A DNA stretch of 64,000 nt from Candidatus Nitrospira kreftii (GTDB lineage: Bacteria; Nitrospirota; Nitrospiria; Nitrospirales; Nitrospiraceae), in contig CP047423.1 of the NCBI GenBank assembly GCA_014058405.1, positions 682,001 to 746,000 of the forward strand. Reading direction: 5' to 3'. The notes below the pieces were generated by a model. That model saw only the letters and a list, made by a program, of their open reading frames with translations. It was not told the DNA's origin and ran no database searches. Below are positions 54,234 to 64,000 of this stretch, piece after piece (positions within the stretch are counted from its first letter, which is position 1; every line of letters starts with the position of its first letter). The position numbers and the translations under genes were made by a program.

Positions 54234-55670
54234 ATGAGAATAGGAAAGGACGTTGTGATAGGTGAGACTCACGGCGGCGCGACACGATCCGATGCGCTGG
54301 TGCTCTTTGGCGTGACGGGCGATCTTGCCCACAAGATGATCTTACCGGCGCTCTACGCAATGACCAAGCACGGTGTTCTCAACGTGCCCGTGATTGGAAT
54401 CGCTGCTCCGAAGTGGAGCATAGTGCAACTACGCAAACACACGACGGACAGCATCAAGCAGGCCGGCATGATCGATGATCGGGATGCCATCGACCACCTG
54501 CTCGCTCTTCTACGGTATGTGAGCGGTGACTACAACGACTCCGGTACGTTCAATACGCTCAAGCAGGCACTGGGCGATGCCAAATGCCCGGCGCATTATC
54601 TCCCCATCCCTCCCTTGCTTTTCGGGCCGGTCATCCAAGGGCTCGGTGCCGCAGGGTTGGCCAAGAATGCGCGTGTTATCATCGAAAAGCCGTTCGGACG
54701 CGATCTGGCTTCTGCGCGGGAGCTGAACCGCATAGCGCAGTCCGTATTTCACGAAGACTCGATCTTCCGCATCGACCACTTCCTCGGCAAAGAGGCGATC
54801 ATGAATATCCTCTATTTCCGGTTTGCCAATTCGTTCCTTGAGCCGATTTGGAACCGCAATTACGTGGCTAGTGTCCAGATCACACTCGCCGAGGATTTCA
54901 GTGTTGAGGGTCGCGGTAAGTTTTACGAGACCGCCGGTTGTCTGCGCGACGTCATCCAGAACCATCTCTTCCAGATTGTCGCGCTGCTGGCCATGGAGCC
55001 ACCAGCCTATCAGGGCTATGGTGCCGTCCACAGTGAGAAAAGCAAGGTCTTCCGCGCTATGCGCCCTCTGCGGCCAGAGAACGTGGTGCGCGGCCAATAC
55101 ATCGGCTACCGAAAAGAGCCTGGGGTAGCGAAATACTCCGATGTCGAGACCTTTTGCGCGCTGCGGCTCTTTATCGACTCGTGGCGCTGGGAGGGAGTGC
55201 CGTGGTACTTGCGTTCGGGAAAATGCCTGGCAACAACAGCTGCAGAGGTCCTCGTGGAACTAAAGCCTCCGCCGCAACGGCTGTTTGACGATTCAAGACC
55301 GGTAGCCGGGCGAGCCAATTATCTGCGTTTTCGACTCTCTCCCAGTTCGGCCGTCGCTCTTGCTGCTCGCGTCAAGCGTCCGGGGAAAGAGTTCATTGGC
55401 GATCAACGAGAGCTCCATCTGCTCGAAGAGCGATCGAGAGAGGAAATGCCATACGAGCGGCTCTTAAGCGATGCCATGGCCGGTAACGGCGCGCTCTTCA
55501 CCCGTGAAGACGCGGTGGAGGCCGCTTGGGCGGTGGTCGATCCTGTCCTGACGACTCATCGCCAGGTCCACCCATACAAGGAAGGCAGTTGGGGGCCTCA
55601 AGAGGCTGATCTGCTCATCAGCGCAGACGGAGGCTGGCATAACCCCATGCCGGAGCAGGCGAGCACATGA
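54234..55670 (+). CDS. zwf: Glucose-6-phosphate 1-dehydrogenase (Zwf)
   Basis: Oxidises glucose-6-phosphate to the lactone, making NADPH (or NADH), the entry step of the oxidative pentose phosphate route. About 478 residues from ATG 54234; GTG 54255 with an AGGAAAGGA site is an equally good start, and an in-frame TTG at 54141 is unlikely. The nucleotide-binding loop is [12 protein letters not shown], the substrate motif [10 protein letters not shown] and the catalytic histidine motif [12 protein letters not shown]. The end [16 protein letters not shown] is standard. gnd and pgl are not adjacent. A sigma54 promoter lies about 500 bases upstream. Confidence 0.92.
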   Translation: MRIGKDVVIGETHGGATRSDALVLFGVTGDLAHKMILPALYAMTKHGVLNVPVIGIAAPKWSIVQLRKHTTDSIKQAGMIDDRDAIDHLLALLRYVSGDYNDSGTFNTLKQALGDAKCPAHYLPIPPLLFGPVIQGLGAAGLAKNARVIIEKPFGRDLASARELNRIAQSVFHEDSIFRIDHFLGKEAIMNILYFRFANSFLEPIWNRNYVASVQITLAEDFSVEGRGKFYETAGCLRDVIQNHLFQIVALLAMEPPAYQGYGAVHSEKSKVFRAMRPLRPENVVRGQYIGYRKEPGVAKYSDVETFCALRLFIDSWRWEGVPWYLRSGKCLATTAAEVLVELKPPPQRLFDDSRPVAGRANYLRFRLSPSSAVALAARVKRPGKEFIGDQRELHLLEERSREEMPYERLLSDAMAGNGALFTREDAVEAAWAVVDPVLTTHRQVHPYKEGSWGPQEADLLISADGGWHNPMPEQAST

Positions 55671-55682
55671 GGGCGTCGTACG

Positions 55683-55928
55683 ATGGTCGATTTAAAAACA
55701 ACGCCTGGTTCAAGACCGATGTCCTTCCTGATGCCGAGAATCGCGGTTCCCAAACCAATTCAACTTTCGTCACACGCTGTGGTCTCCGCCATGTTTGCGG
55801 TTTGGTCCGGAGCATGTATCTACGTCGGGAGTTGGGAGCAGAACAGCGCTTCTGCTAGTTCAACTTCTAGCGGTGAGAAGCTAGCCGTAGCTCCACTCAG
55901 ATCTGTTCACCTGAAGCCGGACTTTTAG
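55683..55928 (+). CDS. Possible small membrane protein after zwf
   Basis: 81 residues with one hydrophobic segment (AVVSAMFAVWSGACIYVGSW). It lacks a good ribosome site, and a competing frame starts at 55667, overlapping the zwf stop (ATGA). It overlaps the convergent phosphatase-fold gene by four bases at its end. No family recognised; could be spurious. Confidence 0.3.
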   Translation: MVDLKTTPGSRPMSFLMPRIAVPKPIQLSSHAVVSAMFAVWSGACIYVGSWEQNSASASSTSSGEKLAVAPLRSVHLKPDF

Positions 55929-56896
55929 CGAGTTCTACTCTTAGGGAGCCTGCTCACCCGCATGTTGACGATTGGTACCAACTCAATATCTGCCCACACA
56001 CCGCGATGGTCGGAGGGCCAGAGAGCATCGCCGTTTGGGAGGCGACCGGGCTGGTCAAACGCGAGACGGCTTGAACGCACGACCGGACTGTTGCCGTTTT
56101 CCCCATGAAATAAGAAGATAAAATCGACGCGACGGTCGGCGGTGGGCCATTCTACGTGAATATTTTGCCAGACGGTCCCTCCAGATATTCCTGGATTCGC
56201 AACCCGAAAAGCATCGATTAGTCCGGGTTCCTTTTGCCATTCGGTAAGGACAGAAGACTGCTCTCCGGTATTCAAGTCACCCATGAGAACCGCTCGTCCC
56301 GTTCCTCGATGTTCGCGGAACAACTCTCCGACTCGTGTGAGCTGGCATTCATCTCCTTTTGCGGTATGGGCGGAAAAGACCTGGATCGGTCCATCCGGTG
56401 CGTTGATCTCAGCCCGCAAGAGAATGCGAGGATCCATGCGATGTTGGCACCGAGGCAACTCGTAGACCTCAGAGGCGATGATCGGGTAGCGGCTTAAGAT
56501 GGCCGGTCCCTCTTTGAAGCCGATGGCTGAAGTAATCAGCCGATCCAAGAAACTGATCCCGGAGATGTGTTGGGTGGCGGGCTCGAATACCATCTGATAC
56601 CCGAGCGCCTCAGCGATTCGTTGGGGGACATTGCCATGTTTTCGGCTGTCCGACGCTTCTTGAAGCGCGATTACGTCAGGTTGTAGCCGCTGTAGTTCCT
56701 GGATGGTCATGCCGAGCCGTTCTTCGAGATGAGTGCCGTTCTCGAAGAATCCCGACCACGGCCCGTCGTGGAGCAGGTTGTAGGTGAGGACCCGTAGTTG
56801 AGACGATTCCTCTAGGCTAGGTGCAGCCCAGGCAGCAGGACTCCAAAGCAGGAATGTGAAGGCGAGCCAAGGAAGGAGATGGAATGCGCGGTTCAT
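55925..56896 (-). CDS. Secreted endonuclease/exonuclease/phosphatase-family protein
   Basis: 323 residues from ATG 56896, with a signal peptide (LLPWLAFTFLLWSPAAWAAP). The EEP fold follows: LRVLTYNLLHDGP (metal-site Asn), DVIALQEASDS (metal-site Glu), VFSAHTAKGDE (His), GRAVLMGDLNTGE (Asp/Asn pair) and the C-terminal PSDHRGVWADIEL (Asp-His pair). All catalytic residues expected for an Mg-dependent phosphodiesterase are present. Substrates in this family range from DNA to sphingomyelin and inositol phosphates, so the substrate cannot be told; secretion favours an extracellular or periplasmic nuclease or phospholipase role. Confidence 0.85.
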   Translation of the reverse strand: MNRAFHLLPWLAFTFLLWSPAAWAAPSLEESSQLRVLTYNLLHDGPWSGFFENGTHLEERLGMTIQELQRLQPDVIALQEASDSRKHGNVPQRIAEALGYQMVFEPATQHISGISFLDRLITSAIGFKEGPAILSRYPIIASEVYELPRCQHRMDPRILLRAEINAPDGPIQVFSAHTAKGDECQLTRVGELFREHRGTGRAVLMGDLNTGEQSSVLTEWQKEPGLIDAFRVANPGISGGTVWQNIHVEWPTADRRVDFIFLFHGENGNSPVVRSSRLAFDQPGRLPNGDALWPSDHRGVWADIELVPIVNMRVSRLPKSRTR

Positions 56897-57097
56897 TCTA
56901 GTTGACTTGGTGTACGATACGCCTTCATCCGTTGCTTTTCCAGTATCGATTACGATGATTGTCTGGCTGCACGTTCTCGAATGCAATCACTCGGGCGTTC
57001 GTAATCGTACCTGACTTCTGTCCGCCTTGCGCCAACTTTTCAGCGGGTGCTAAGATCTGATCATCTGAATTAGGTTGAGACTTATTTCGGAAGCACC

Positions 57098-57364
57098 ATG
57101 CCAAATATAACCTTACTTGTGTCGCCCAGTTGCGGAGCCTGTCCCTCAGCGAAAAGCCTGTGGAAGCAATTGCGTGTGAAGTACAGTTTTTCGTATCGGG
57201 AAGTGGATATCACTACAAAGGATGGCCAGGAGTTGGCAGACCGTCATGCCGTCCGTGCTGTGCCTGCGACGATTATCGATGGCAAGCTGACATTCGTCGG
57301 CGTTCCCAGTCGAGAGAGCGCGGAAAAGGCCATTCAATTGAAGCTCAAACAGAGAGAAGGGTAG
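57098..57364 (+). CDS. Glutaredoxin/thioredoxin-like protein
   Basis: 88 residues with the thioredoxin fold pattern. The start NITLLVSPSCGACPSAKSLW carries a CGAC active site (CxxC). VREVDITTKDG-type strand-helix (here YREVDITTKDGQELADRH) and the cis-proline in RAVPATIIDGKLTFVG follow. It resembles the small MTH895/archaeal glutaredoxin-like proteins that lack a glutathione-binding signature. Likely a thiol-disulfide exchange protein of the cytoplasm. A 51-residue zinc-ribbon gene starts six bases after its stop. Confidence 0.8.
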   Translation: MPNITLLVSPSCGACPSAKSLWKQLRVKYSFSYREVDITTKDGQELADRHAVRAVPATIIDGKLTFVGVPSRESAEKAIQLKLKQREG

Positions 57365-57370
57365 GAAGTG

Positions 57371-57526
57371 ATGGACGAAGACGATAACGAGCTTCCGGAT
57401 CTTCCACTCATTGCCAAGGGGCCTCCGCCGGATTGTCCGATCTGCGGCGATCCCATGTCATTCATCGACGGCGACTGGGCCTGCGTCGACTGTAACGGCG
57501 AGCTATTAGGTCCGGAAACCGGGTAA
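57371..57526 (+). CDS. 51-residue zinc-ribbon protein
   Basis: ATG 57371 follows a GGGTAGGAAG site. The acidic N-terminus (MDEDDNELPDLPLIAKGPPP) leads to two CxxC knuckles, DCPICGDPM and WACVDCNGE, about 15 residues apart, a classic mini zinc ribbon. The gene is tightly packed between the glutaredoxin-like gene (six bases) and addB (11 bases), which supports it being real. Function unknown. Confidence 0.65.
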   Translation: MDEDDNELPDLPLIAKGPPPDCPICGDPMSFIDGDWACVDCNGELLGPETG

Positions 57527-57537
57527 AATACCCCGCC

Positions 57538-60500
57538 ATGCTGCGGGTCATCACCGGTCGATTTCATCCTACTCTTGAATCTGCACTTGTCGAGCATCTC
57601 ACACGCGCCAAGGCAACTGATCCTCTTGCGTCACTCGCGATCTTCGTTCCGTCCAAATCTCTAGCCGGCCATATTCGTACTCTTCTCGCCGTTGAACAGC
57701 GGACTCCGCATGTGAATCTGCACGTGTTGACCTTCCATCAATTGGCCTTACGGCTGGCTGGCGAGGTGTCCGCCTTTCATGCGTTGCCGCGGGTCGTTGA
57801 TGAGCTGTTCTTCGAGCGATTGGTTCGACACATTGTTCGCAGCAAGCTCTCTAGTCAGGCGCCATTACAGCGACTTGGACAATCCGCCGGGACGTGGGGG
57901 GCACTCTGGTCGACGATTCGTGATTTGAGGGATGCTGATGTCGACCCAAGTCAGGCGCTGCAAGGCCTCCGTGAAGGGTATTTCGAAGAAGACGATCGCG
58001 AATGGCTTGGCGCGCTGACATCGCTTTATGCAGCAGTAAAGGAAGCAAGCAAGACGCTGGAGGTCGGTACGCAAGACGATCTGGCTCAGGCGCTTATCCC
58101 TTTTATCCCGACTGCCTTGTTTCTCCAGTCCCTGAAGCGAGTGTTCTATTACGGGTTCTATGATCTGACGCAAGTACAGCTGTCTTTCTTTGAAGCCGTC
58201 AGCCGAACCAAGGACACCGCGTTGTTTTTCCCACTGGAAGATGATCCGGTCTATGGATTCGCCCGGCGATTTTTCGATCGGTATATCCAGCCGTTGGTGA
58301 CGACAGGCGAGGTGATGACCCGACTGGAACGAAACTCGACTCACGGAGCTGAGCATCCCGTCCAGCTCACTATCAGGAGTGTGATCGGTGTGGAGGAGGA
58401 ATTGGCGGCAACCTGTCGTACGATCCTTGATCTTGTTGAAACCAACGGCTATCGGTTCGACGAGATCGGCGTCGCCGCGCGGGCACTCGATCCTTACAGC
58501 CCATCGCTTCAGTCGATCTTCGATCGGCATCGAATCCCCTTCCATACGACCGCGTCGCGACCATTAGTTCACGAACCGATCTGTAAGCTTGTGTTGCAGC
58601 TGGTCTCCCTACCGGTCAACAGCTTTTATCGCGCCTCAGTTCTCGATGTCGTGACGTCGCCGCTGTATGGAACGGATCTGACCGACGACCTGTCGGAGTC
58701 ATATCGCCCCGAGCAATGGAAACTGCTGGTTCAAGCCCTACACATCACTCGTGGCGTCGAGGAGTGGAAACGACTGGAGCAGGCGAGTCAGGCTGCATTG
58801 ATACTTGATGGGGAGGAGAGCCAGATCGGTTCTCTCGCGATTGCGCCGGACGTGATCAGCCTGTTTTGGCAGGTTGTCTCACAGCTCATGAAAGACTGCT
58901 CAACCCTTCCCCCGCGAGGCACGATCGGTCAGATGGTCGCCGCCTGTCGGGCGCTCGTCGAGCGGCGGCTGCGACGGCCGGATGCAGCGGAATCGACGGT
59001 TCAAGATCCTCAGTCTGACCAACGAGCGATGATATGGAACGCCATCGATCGTATCTGGATGACACTCCTGGAATTGGAGCCACTCACCGAGGAGATGTCA
59101 TGGGATGACTTCGTCGAACTGCTGACTCATACCTGTGAGAGGACAAGAGTGCCTCTTCATGACAGCTCATCTCAGGGGGTGATGGTACTCGACGTGATGG
59201 CGGCTCGCGGGGTGTCCTTCAAAGCTCTGGTCGTCCTTGGCCTGAACGAAAAGGTGTTTCCGCGTTATATACGAGAAGATGCTTTTCTCAGGGATCGCCA
59301 TCGGCGCGTGCTCGACGCGACGCTTGGATTCAAGATCGACGAAAAATTGACCGCCTATGGAGAGGAGAGCTTGCTCTTCCACCTGCTCTGTCAGGCTGCC
59401 TCTCAGAGGCTCTATCTCTCCTATCAACGGGCCGATGAAACCGGACGGATGCTGGCGGCCTCTCCCTCTCTTGAAGTAGCTCACCGGCGGTTTGCGTTTC
59501 ATGAACAACCGATCGATGTCGTACCGCGCCGCCTGACTGATCGAGTCCTGCAACGGCCCACGATCAAACAGTTCCTACCACCTCCTGAACTGACTCAATG
59601 GTTGGCCATGAACGGGCAAGACCCAATCGATCTTGTCCAGGCGCTTGGGCGAGATGCCGATACGATTCGTCATGCGACGGTGGCGCTGGATCGCATCGAA
59701 GAGGAGGGCAAGACGCTGAATCTCTTCGATGGGATGACCGGAGCAGTCGAGTCCCATTGGGAACGGCTCATCGAACGGGGTGTTGCTCCCACGCCGCTCG
59801 AACGGTATGCGCGCTGTCCCTTCCAATATTTTGCCTCAGATGTGCTGCGCCTGGAACCAAGTCGTGTCTCGCTTTCGCAACAGCCGGATGCGGCGCTGGT
59901 GGGCACGCTCTGTCATGCCACATTACGGGCGTGCTACGAGCAGCTTGTACAGGCAGGGTGGCCAAGTACACGGGCATCAGACGATATGAAGGAACGAGCC
60001 ATTCGTATGTCCGTTGACCAGGCAGCAGTGGATCTCGAATCACAGCATCGGACAGGTCACTATCTTTTGTGGGAGCTGGCGAAAGATCAGATCGTGACCC
60101 TTATGACGGCGGCGTTGGAGGCGGAGGAAGCGGAACAGACCGAGCATCCGTACCAGCCTATTGCGTTCGAAGTGGATGGGGAAGGGACGATTCCCAATAT
60201 CCTTGACGGAGCATTACTGAAGATCCGTGGCCGGATCGATCGGCTCGATCGGAATCGCCATTCCGGCACATTACGGGTGGTCGATTACAAGTTTAAAGTC
60301 GGTTCAAGTATGAAACCTGAGGACCGTAATCTAACCCAGTCCGCGGTCCGTGGGTATCGGCTGCAACCGCCGCTGTATAGTTGCCTTACTGTTCCCGGAC
60401 AGACTACACCGAGTCAGGTGCAGTTCCTGTTTCTCGCTCCTGGTTGGTCGGCGCCGATCAGTCGCTCGATGTTTGAGAGGAAATCATGGACATCGGAGAC

Positions 60501-60708
60501 GGGGGGCCTCATCCATCGTACGATCACCATCTTGATCGACGGAATACGGGCCGGACGGTTTTTTATCATTCCGGACGGCTATTGCGACCATTGTGAATTT
60601 CGTGTGATCTGCCGAAGAGAGCATGCTCCGACGTGGTGGAGAGCCTATCGCGCGGACGAACCGAAAGTCCTGAGAACACTTCGCACGCAGAAAATTGCTG
60701 ATGAGTAA
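57538..60708 (+). CDS. addB: AddB-like helicase-nuclease subunit (PD-(D/E)XK, Fe-S)
   Basis: 1056 residues. With AddA it resects double-strand breaks for RecA-dependent repair. The N-terminal half is a helicase-like fold without a good Walker A. The C-terminal nuclease domain shows IRGRIDRLDRN and LRVVDYKFKVG, the metal-binding PD-(D/E)XK motif. Four cysteines (Cys760 in YARCPFQYF; Cys1016, Cys1019 and Cys1025 in GYCDHCEFRVICRRE) match the iron-sulfur staple of AddB in number and spacing (CxxCx5C). Its stop overlaps the addA start by eight bases, so the two are translated together. Confidence 0.88.
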   Translation: MLRVITGRFHPTLESALVEHLTRAKATDPLASLAIFVPSKSLAGHIRTLLAVEQRTPHVNLHVLTFHQLALRLAGEVSAFHALPRVVDELFFERLVRHIVRSKLSSQAPLQRLGQSAGTWGALWSTIRDLRDADVDPSQALQGLREGYFEEDDREWLGALTSLYAAVKEASKTLEVGTQDDLAQALIPFIPTALFLQSLKRVFYYGFYDLTQVQLSFFEAVSRTKDTALFFPLEDDPVYGFARRFFDRYIQPLVTTGEVMTRLERNSTHGAEHPVQLTIRSVIGVEEELAATCRTILDLVETNGYRFDEIGVAARALDPYSPSLQSIFDRHRIPFHTTASRPLVHEPICKLVLQLVSLPVNSFYRASVLDVVTSPLYGTDLTDDLSESYRPEQWKLLVQALHITRGVEEWKRLEQASQAALILDGEESQIGSLAIAPDVISLFWQVVSQLMKDCSTLPPRGTIGQMVAACRALVERRLRRPDAAESTVQDPQSDQRAMIWNAIDRIWMTLLELEPLTEEMSWDDFVELLTHTCERTRVPLHDSSSQGVMVLDVMAARGVSFKALVVLGLNEKVFPRYIREDAFLRDRHRRVLDATLGFKIDEKLTAYGEESLLFHLLCQAASQRLYLSYQRADETGRMLAASPSLEVAHRRFAFHEQPIDVVPRRLTDRVLQRPTIKQFLPPPELTQWLAMNGQDPIDLVQALGRDADTIRHATVALDRIEEEGKTLNLFDGMTGAVESHWERLIERGVAPTPLERYARCPFQYFASDVLRLEPSRVSLSQQPDAALVGTLCHATLRACYEQLVQAGWPSTRASDDMKERAIRMSVDQAAVDLESQHRTGHYLLWELAKDQIVTLMTAALEAEEAEQTEHPYQPIAFEVDGEGTIPNILDGALLKIRGRIDRLDRNRHSGTLRVVDYKFKVGSSMKPEDRNLTQSAVRGYRLQPPLYSCLTVPGQTTPSQVQFLFLAPGWSAPISRSMFERKSWTSETGGLIHRTITILIDGIRAGRFFIIPDGYCDHCEFRVICRREHAPTWWRAYRADEPKVLRTLRTQKIADE

Positions 60709-63700
60709 CGAGCTCTTGATCCCCGATCGTGTGGCCAGACAGTCGGCTGAGACGACCTTCGATCGCAACGTGGTGGTCGTGGCCGGCGCAGGGACAGGGA
60801 AGACGACGCTGCTCGTCAACCGTCTCGTGCATCTACTCATGAAAGAGCCCAATCCAGTGCTGATCACGCAGGTGGTGGCCCTGACGTTTACCAATAAGGC
60901 GGCGACCGAGATGAAAGTGCGACTACGCGAGCGACTCATCACCCTGGCTCAACCGGAGGCCGATTCGCTGCGAGCGAGCGACGGAGGAGCCGTTTCGAGG
61001 AGTGACCTGCAAGAACGATATGGACTCAGTTGCGATGCAATTGTCGCTCGGGCTCAAACTGCGTTGCAGGAGCTAGAAAAATCTCAGATCGGCACTTTGC
61101 ACAGTTTCGCCGCGCATCTGTTGCGACTCCATCCGTTGGAGAGCGGTGTCGATCCTGATTTCAAGGAAGACGATGGCCTGCGTTTTGAGGAACAGTTCAC
61201 GGCTGCGTGGGATTGTTGGCTCGATCAGGAATTGAGCCGAGCGGGCCAACACCATACACTCTGGCGATCGGTCTTGTCATCGGCCACGCTCGATGCAGTG
61301 AGATCGTTGGCCCGGTCGCTGTGCAGTGAATTAGTCGATCTCGACGCTCTCCAGCAACAACTTGGTTCAACGGCGGCGTTGCCGGCGATGTCGGACTGGA
61401 TCCAGCACATGAGCGCGCGGGCTGAGCAGCTCTTGAATACGCACGACAGGCCGAAGCGACGCAAGGTTGAACAGATGCTCGCTGCCGCGGCGTCTGTGAT
61501 GCGCCTCGTGGCAGACAAGGGCTTGAGCGGCCGGCAAGACGTGACGAAGGAGGAACGAGAATCGCTCGACAAAAACCTGGGGAGTGCTGTGGCTGGATGG
61601 GACAAAGGTGATTTTAAAGACGCTGGTGCCCTCATCGAGGTCGCGCAACAACTCCTCACGGTCGATCATGCGTTTCTGAACGACCTGTTGAAACTCCTCG
61701 TGCCGCTGGTGCGGAATATTCGCGAGACGTTTACTCGGCAAGGTTGGCTTTCGTTTGATGGGTTGCTGGCACGAGCGCGGGCGTTGCTCTTTGAGCATCC
61801 CTCTGTCCGGGAACGGATCAAACGAGAGTATCGTGCCTTGTTGGTCGATGAGTTTCAGGATACAGATCCCACGCAGTACGAGATTATCCTGGCGGTGTCG
61901 GAACGTCAGGGGAGTCAGGCGGATCGGTGGCAACAGATGGCCCTTGAGCCGGGGAAGCTGTTCATCGTGGGAGATCCCAAACAGTCGATCTATGCCTTTC
62001 GGCGCGCCGATATCGAAGCCTTCGATCGAGTCGTGGAGAAAGTCACGACTGAGGGTGGGAGAGCAGAGACGTTGACGACGAACTTTCGAAGCGATGGAGC
62101 GGTCTTGGAGGCGGTGAACGAAGTCTTCGATCGACTCTTTGAACGGCGGCCGCTGGTCCAGCCGGCGAACGTGCGGTTGGAGGTTCGCCCTCAACGGAGG
62201 CCTCCTTCGATCGAGCCGGGGGTTCGTCTCTGCGTGACGACGCCGGATGACGAGGACGAAGTGTTCGATGCGGCTGCGGCGACGAGAGCGGAAAGCGAAG
62301 TGCTGGCTCGTTGGCTGAGGGAGGAGGTGCTCAGTCGTTCAACCGTGAAGCCGGGTCATGTGGCACTGCTGTTCAGAAAGCTCACTCAGGCTGATGCGTA
62401 CCTTGATGCGTTGCGGCGACATGACATTCACTACGTCGTCGAGGGCGAGAAGCATTTCTATCGACGCCAAGAAGTCATCGATTTCGTCAATCTCTTACGT
62501 GTCTTGGATCATCCGCACGATGAGATCGCTTTGACCGGTCTCCTTCGTTCGTCGCTCGGAGGGCTGACGGATCGTGAACTGTATGATCTTAAGCAGGCCG
62601 GGCACTTCAATTATCTCCATGCATCACACCTCGGGACATGGCTCCATGTCCGGGCCGATGCCGTACGGCGGCTGTATGAGCATTTAGCATGGCTCCACCG
62701 CGCTATCCCAGTTCTGCCGTTGGCCGAGGCTCTCGAGCTGATTTTTGACCGATTACCGATCCTCGAGATCGCCGCTGCGTCGCTCCACGGCGAACAAGCT
62801 GTGGCCAACCTCATGAAGGTGAAGCACACGGCTGCTTCATTGGCTGACCGGCCTCACATGACTCTGAGTGGGTTTGTGGATCTCATGATCGCTCGGCTTG
62901 AAGAACAGCCCGATGAGTCCGAGAGTCTTCTTGCCGAGGAGTCGCTCGAAGCCGTGCATGTATTGACGATCCATAAGGCCAAAGGGTTGGAGTTTCCCAT
63001 TGTTGTGCTACCGGGCCTCCATCAGGGGAGTGGACGTGAACGGAGTGCGCCGCAGGTCTCCTACGATTGGTCGAGCGGAACCTATGGGCTCTCCTTGGAG
63101 CACCATCGATCGCTTGGCTCATTGCTGGTCCAATATAAACTACGGTTGCGAGAAGACGCGGAACGGCGCCGAGTGCTGTATGTGGGGATGACCAGGGCCA
63201 AAGAGCTGCTGCTGTTGTCCGGCGGGATCACCGCCCGTTCGGTCGGAGAAACAGTGTTCGAGCTGTTACGGAATATCGGGACAGGAGAGATCGGAGACGC
63301 CTCAACGGAGGCGTTGGCAATCGGAGCCAGTAGCATCCCTCAGCGGGTCGTCCAGGCATTGGAGCGAAAACGGCCACGGCGACGAGGGGAACGAGCAACG
63401 GGGGTGGCATCGATCAATCCACAGGAAATGGCTGCACTGTGGGAGGCACGGACTGCTCGATGGAGCGAGGCTCGTGAGACCCCACACCACCTGACACCGA
63501 GTGGCTTAGGCAAGCGGGCGGGGTCGGCTCGAAGTGAAACAACCTCAGTTCGACAGGATGCGGCGATTGGACGATTGGTCGGTGTGATTGCGCATCGCGT
63601 GCTGGAGCGATGGGACTTTGCGCTGGACCCCTCCGGGTTATGTGCTCAGGTTGGCTCAACCCTTCGGTCTGTCCTTGGGCCTGAGGAACAATCTTACGTC

Positions 63701-64000
63701 GGAGCGGTCGAAGATTCCGCGAACGATCTTCTGGCGACCTTCGGTCGATCCGAAGCGTATGCACGTCTGCGGTCGTCTCAGATCATTGGTCGTGAAGTTC
63801 CGTTCATCATCCCGTGGGGGAACCGGCAGGTCATGGAAGGAATCATCGATCTCATGTACCGGTTTGATGGAGAGCTCTGGATCGCCGACTACAAGACGGA
63901 TAGCGTATCGGCCGATCAGGCGGCCGCGCGGGCCGAACACTACCGAACGCAAAGCGAGATATACAAAGTCGCTGTGAAACAGAGTTTGGGAATCCAGCCA
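60701..64000 (+). CDS. addA: AddA-like UvrD/RecB-family helicase-nuclease (runs off the right edge)
   Basis: 1100 codons are open from ATG 60701 to the window end. Walker A is AGAGTGKTTLLVNRLV (Lys34), motif Ia has LTFTNKAATEMKVRL, motif II is LLVDEFQDTDPTQYEI and motif III GDPKQSIYAFRRAD. Motif V reads VHVLTIHKAKGLEFP and motif VI YVGMTRAKELL. The C-terminal nuclease domain begins near VGVIAHRVLERWDF and shows the metal motif GIIDLMYRF with IADYKTD. The last part of the nuclease is missing. Presence of both nuclease domains (AddA and AddB) fits the AddAB class rather than RecBCD. Confidence 0.9.
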   Translation, partial: MSNELLIPDRVARQSAETTFDRNVVVVAGAGTGKTTLLVNRLVHLLMKEPNPVLITQVVALTFTNKAATEMKVRLRERLITLAQPEADSLRASDGGAVSRSDLQERYGLSCDAIVARAQTALQELEKSQIGTLHSFAAHLLRLHPLESGVDPDFKEDDGLRFEEQFTAAWDCWLDQELSRAGQHHTLWRSVLSSATLDAVRSLARSLCSELVDLDALQQQLGSTAALPAMSDWIQHMSARAEQLLNTHDRPKRRKVEQMLAAAASVMRLVADKGLSGRQDVTKEERESLDKNLGSAVAGWDKGDFKDAGALIEVAQQLLTVDHAFLNDLLKLLVPLVRNIRETFTRQGWLSFDGLLARARALLFEHPSVRERIKREYRALLVDEFQDTDPTQYEIILAVSERQGSQADRWQQMALEPGKLFIVGDPKQSIYAFRRADIEAFDRVVEKVTTEGGRAETLTTNFRSDGAVLEAVNEVFDRLFERRPLVQPANVRLEVRPQRRPPSIEPGVRLCVTTPDDEDEVFDAAAATRAESEVLARWLREEVLSRSTVKPGHVALLFRKLTQADAYLDALRRHDIHYVVEGEKHFYRRQEVIDFVNLLRVLDHPHDEIALTGLLRSSLGGLTDRELYDLKQAGHFNYLHASHLGTWLHVRADAVRRLYEHLAWLHRAIPVLPLAEALELIFDRLPILEIAAASLHGEQAVANLMKVKHTAASLADRPHMTLSGFVDLMIARLEEQPDESESLLAEESLEAVHVLTIHKAKGLEFPIVVLPGLHQGSGRERSAPQVSYDWSSGTYGLSLEHHRSLGSLLVQYKLRLREDAERRRVLYVGMTRAKELLLLSGGITARSVGETVFELLRNIGTGEIGDASTEALAIGASSIPQRVVQALERKRPRRRGERATGVASINPQEMAALWEARTARWSEARETPHHLTPSGLGKRAGSARSETTSVRQDAAIGRLVGVIAHRVLERWDFALDPSGLCAQVGSTLRSVLGPEEQSYVGAVEDSANDLLATFGRSEAYARLRSSQIIGREVPFIIPWGNRQVMEGIIDLMYRFDGELWIADYKTDSVSADQAAARAEHYRTQSEIYKVAVKQSLGIQP

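Overview
The window looks like chromosomal DNA of a Nitrospirota bacterium, most likely Nitrospira. This is inferred from the gene mix: a complete trpEGDCFBA run, a Lol operon with one permease, a bacterial topoisomerase VI, duplicated RND pumps and AddAB. No rRNA or tRNA gene is visible to fix the taxonomy, and no CRISPR array was seen.

Region 1 (1-17.3 kb) is housekeeping. It holds the 5' part of ligA, then a LysM lipoprotein gene that leads the tryptophan operon trpE-G-D-C-F-B-A. A minus-strand pair follows (an outer-membrane barrel and a CsgG/LpoB-like lipoprotein), then the minus-strand run lnt-prfB-lysS-lolC-lolD. prfB carries the classic in-frame TGA programmed frameshift. A PilZ gene with an overlapping small membrane protein closes the block.

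Region 2 (17.5-31.7 kb) is accessory. It has a secreted Kelch protein and a minus-strand set of three translationally overlapping genes: a free-standing protease propeptide-like protein, a secreted subtilase with a C-terminal GGGC-type sorting tail, and a CPBP (glutamic) intramembrane protease. Upstream of these lies a decayed HugZ-type heme oxygenase gene. A DUF4124 protein, a secreted WD40 protein and a 121-bp inverted-repeat element follow. Next is a compact operon of topoisomerase VI subunits B and A plus an SF2 helicase.

Region 3 (32-54 kb) is a stress/envelope region. Two paralogous RND efflux pairs (32.8-37.2 and 47.4-51.8 kb) flank a sensor kinase and an NtrC-type sigma54 activator. 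Between and beside them are lipoproteins, small zinc-ribbon and membrane proteins, an SPFH lipoprotein, a ManC-like nucleotidyltransferase and a single-domain response regulator. Four near-perfect sigma54 promoters (37416, 41123, 42869, 53725) each have TGGCA/TGCCA or related repeats about 20-140 bp upstream. Two of these promoter modules are recognisably copies of each other. This suggests a local sigma54 regulon controlled by the linked two-component system. An IS5-family element (52088-52908) sits at the edge of this region.

Region 4 (54-64 kb) holds zwf, a secreted endonuclease/exonuclease/phosphatase-fold protein, a glutaredoxin-like protein, a 51-residue zinc ribbon, and addB-addA. addA runs off the right end of the window.
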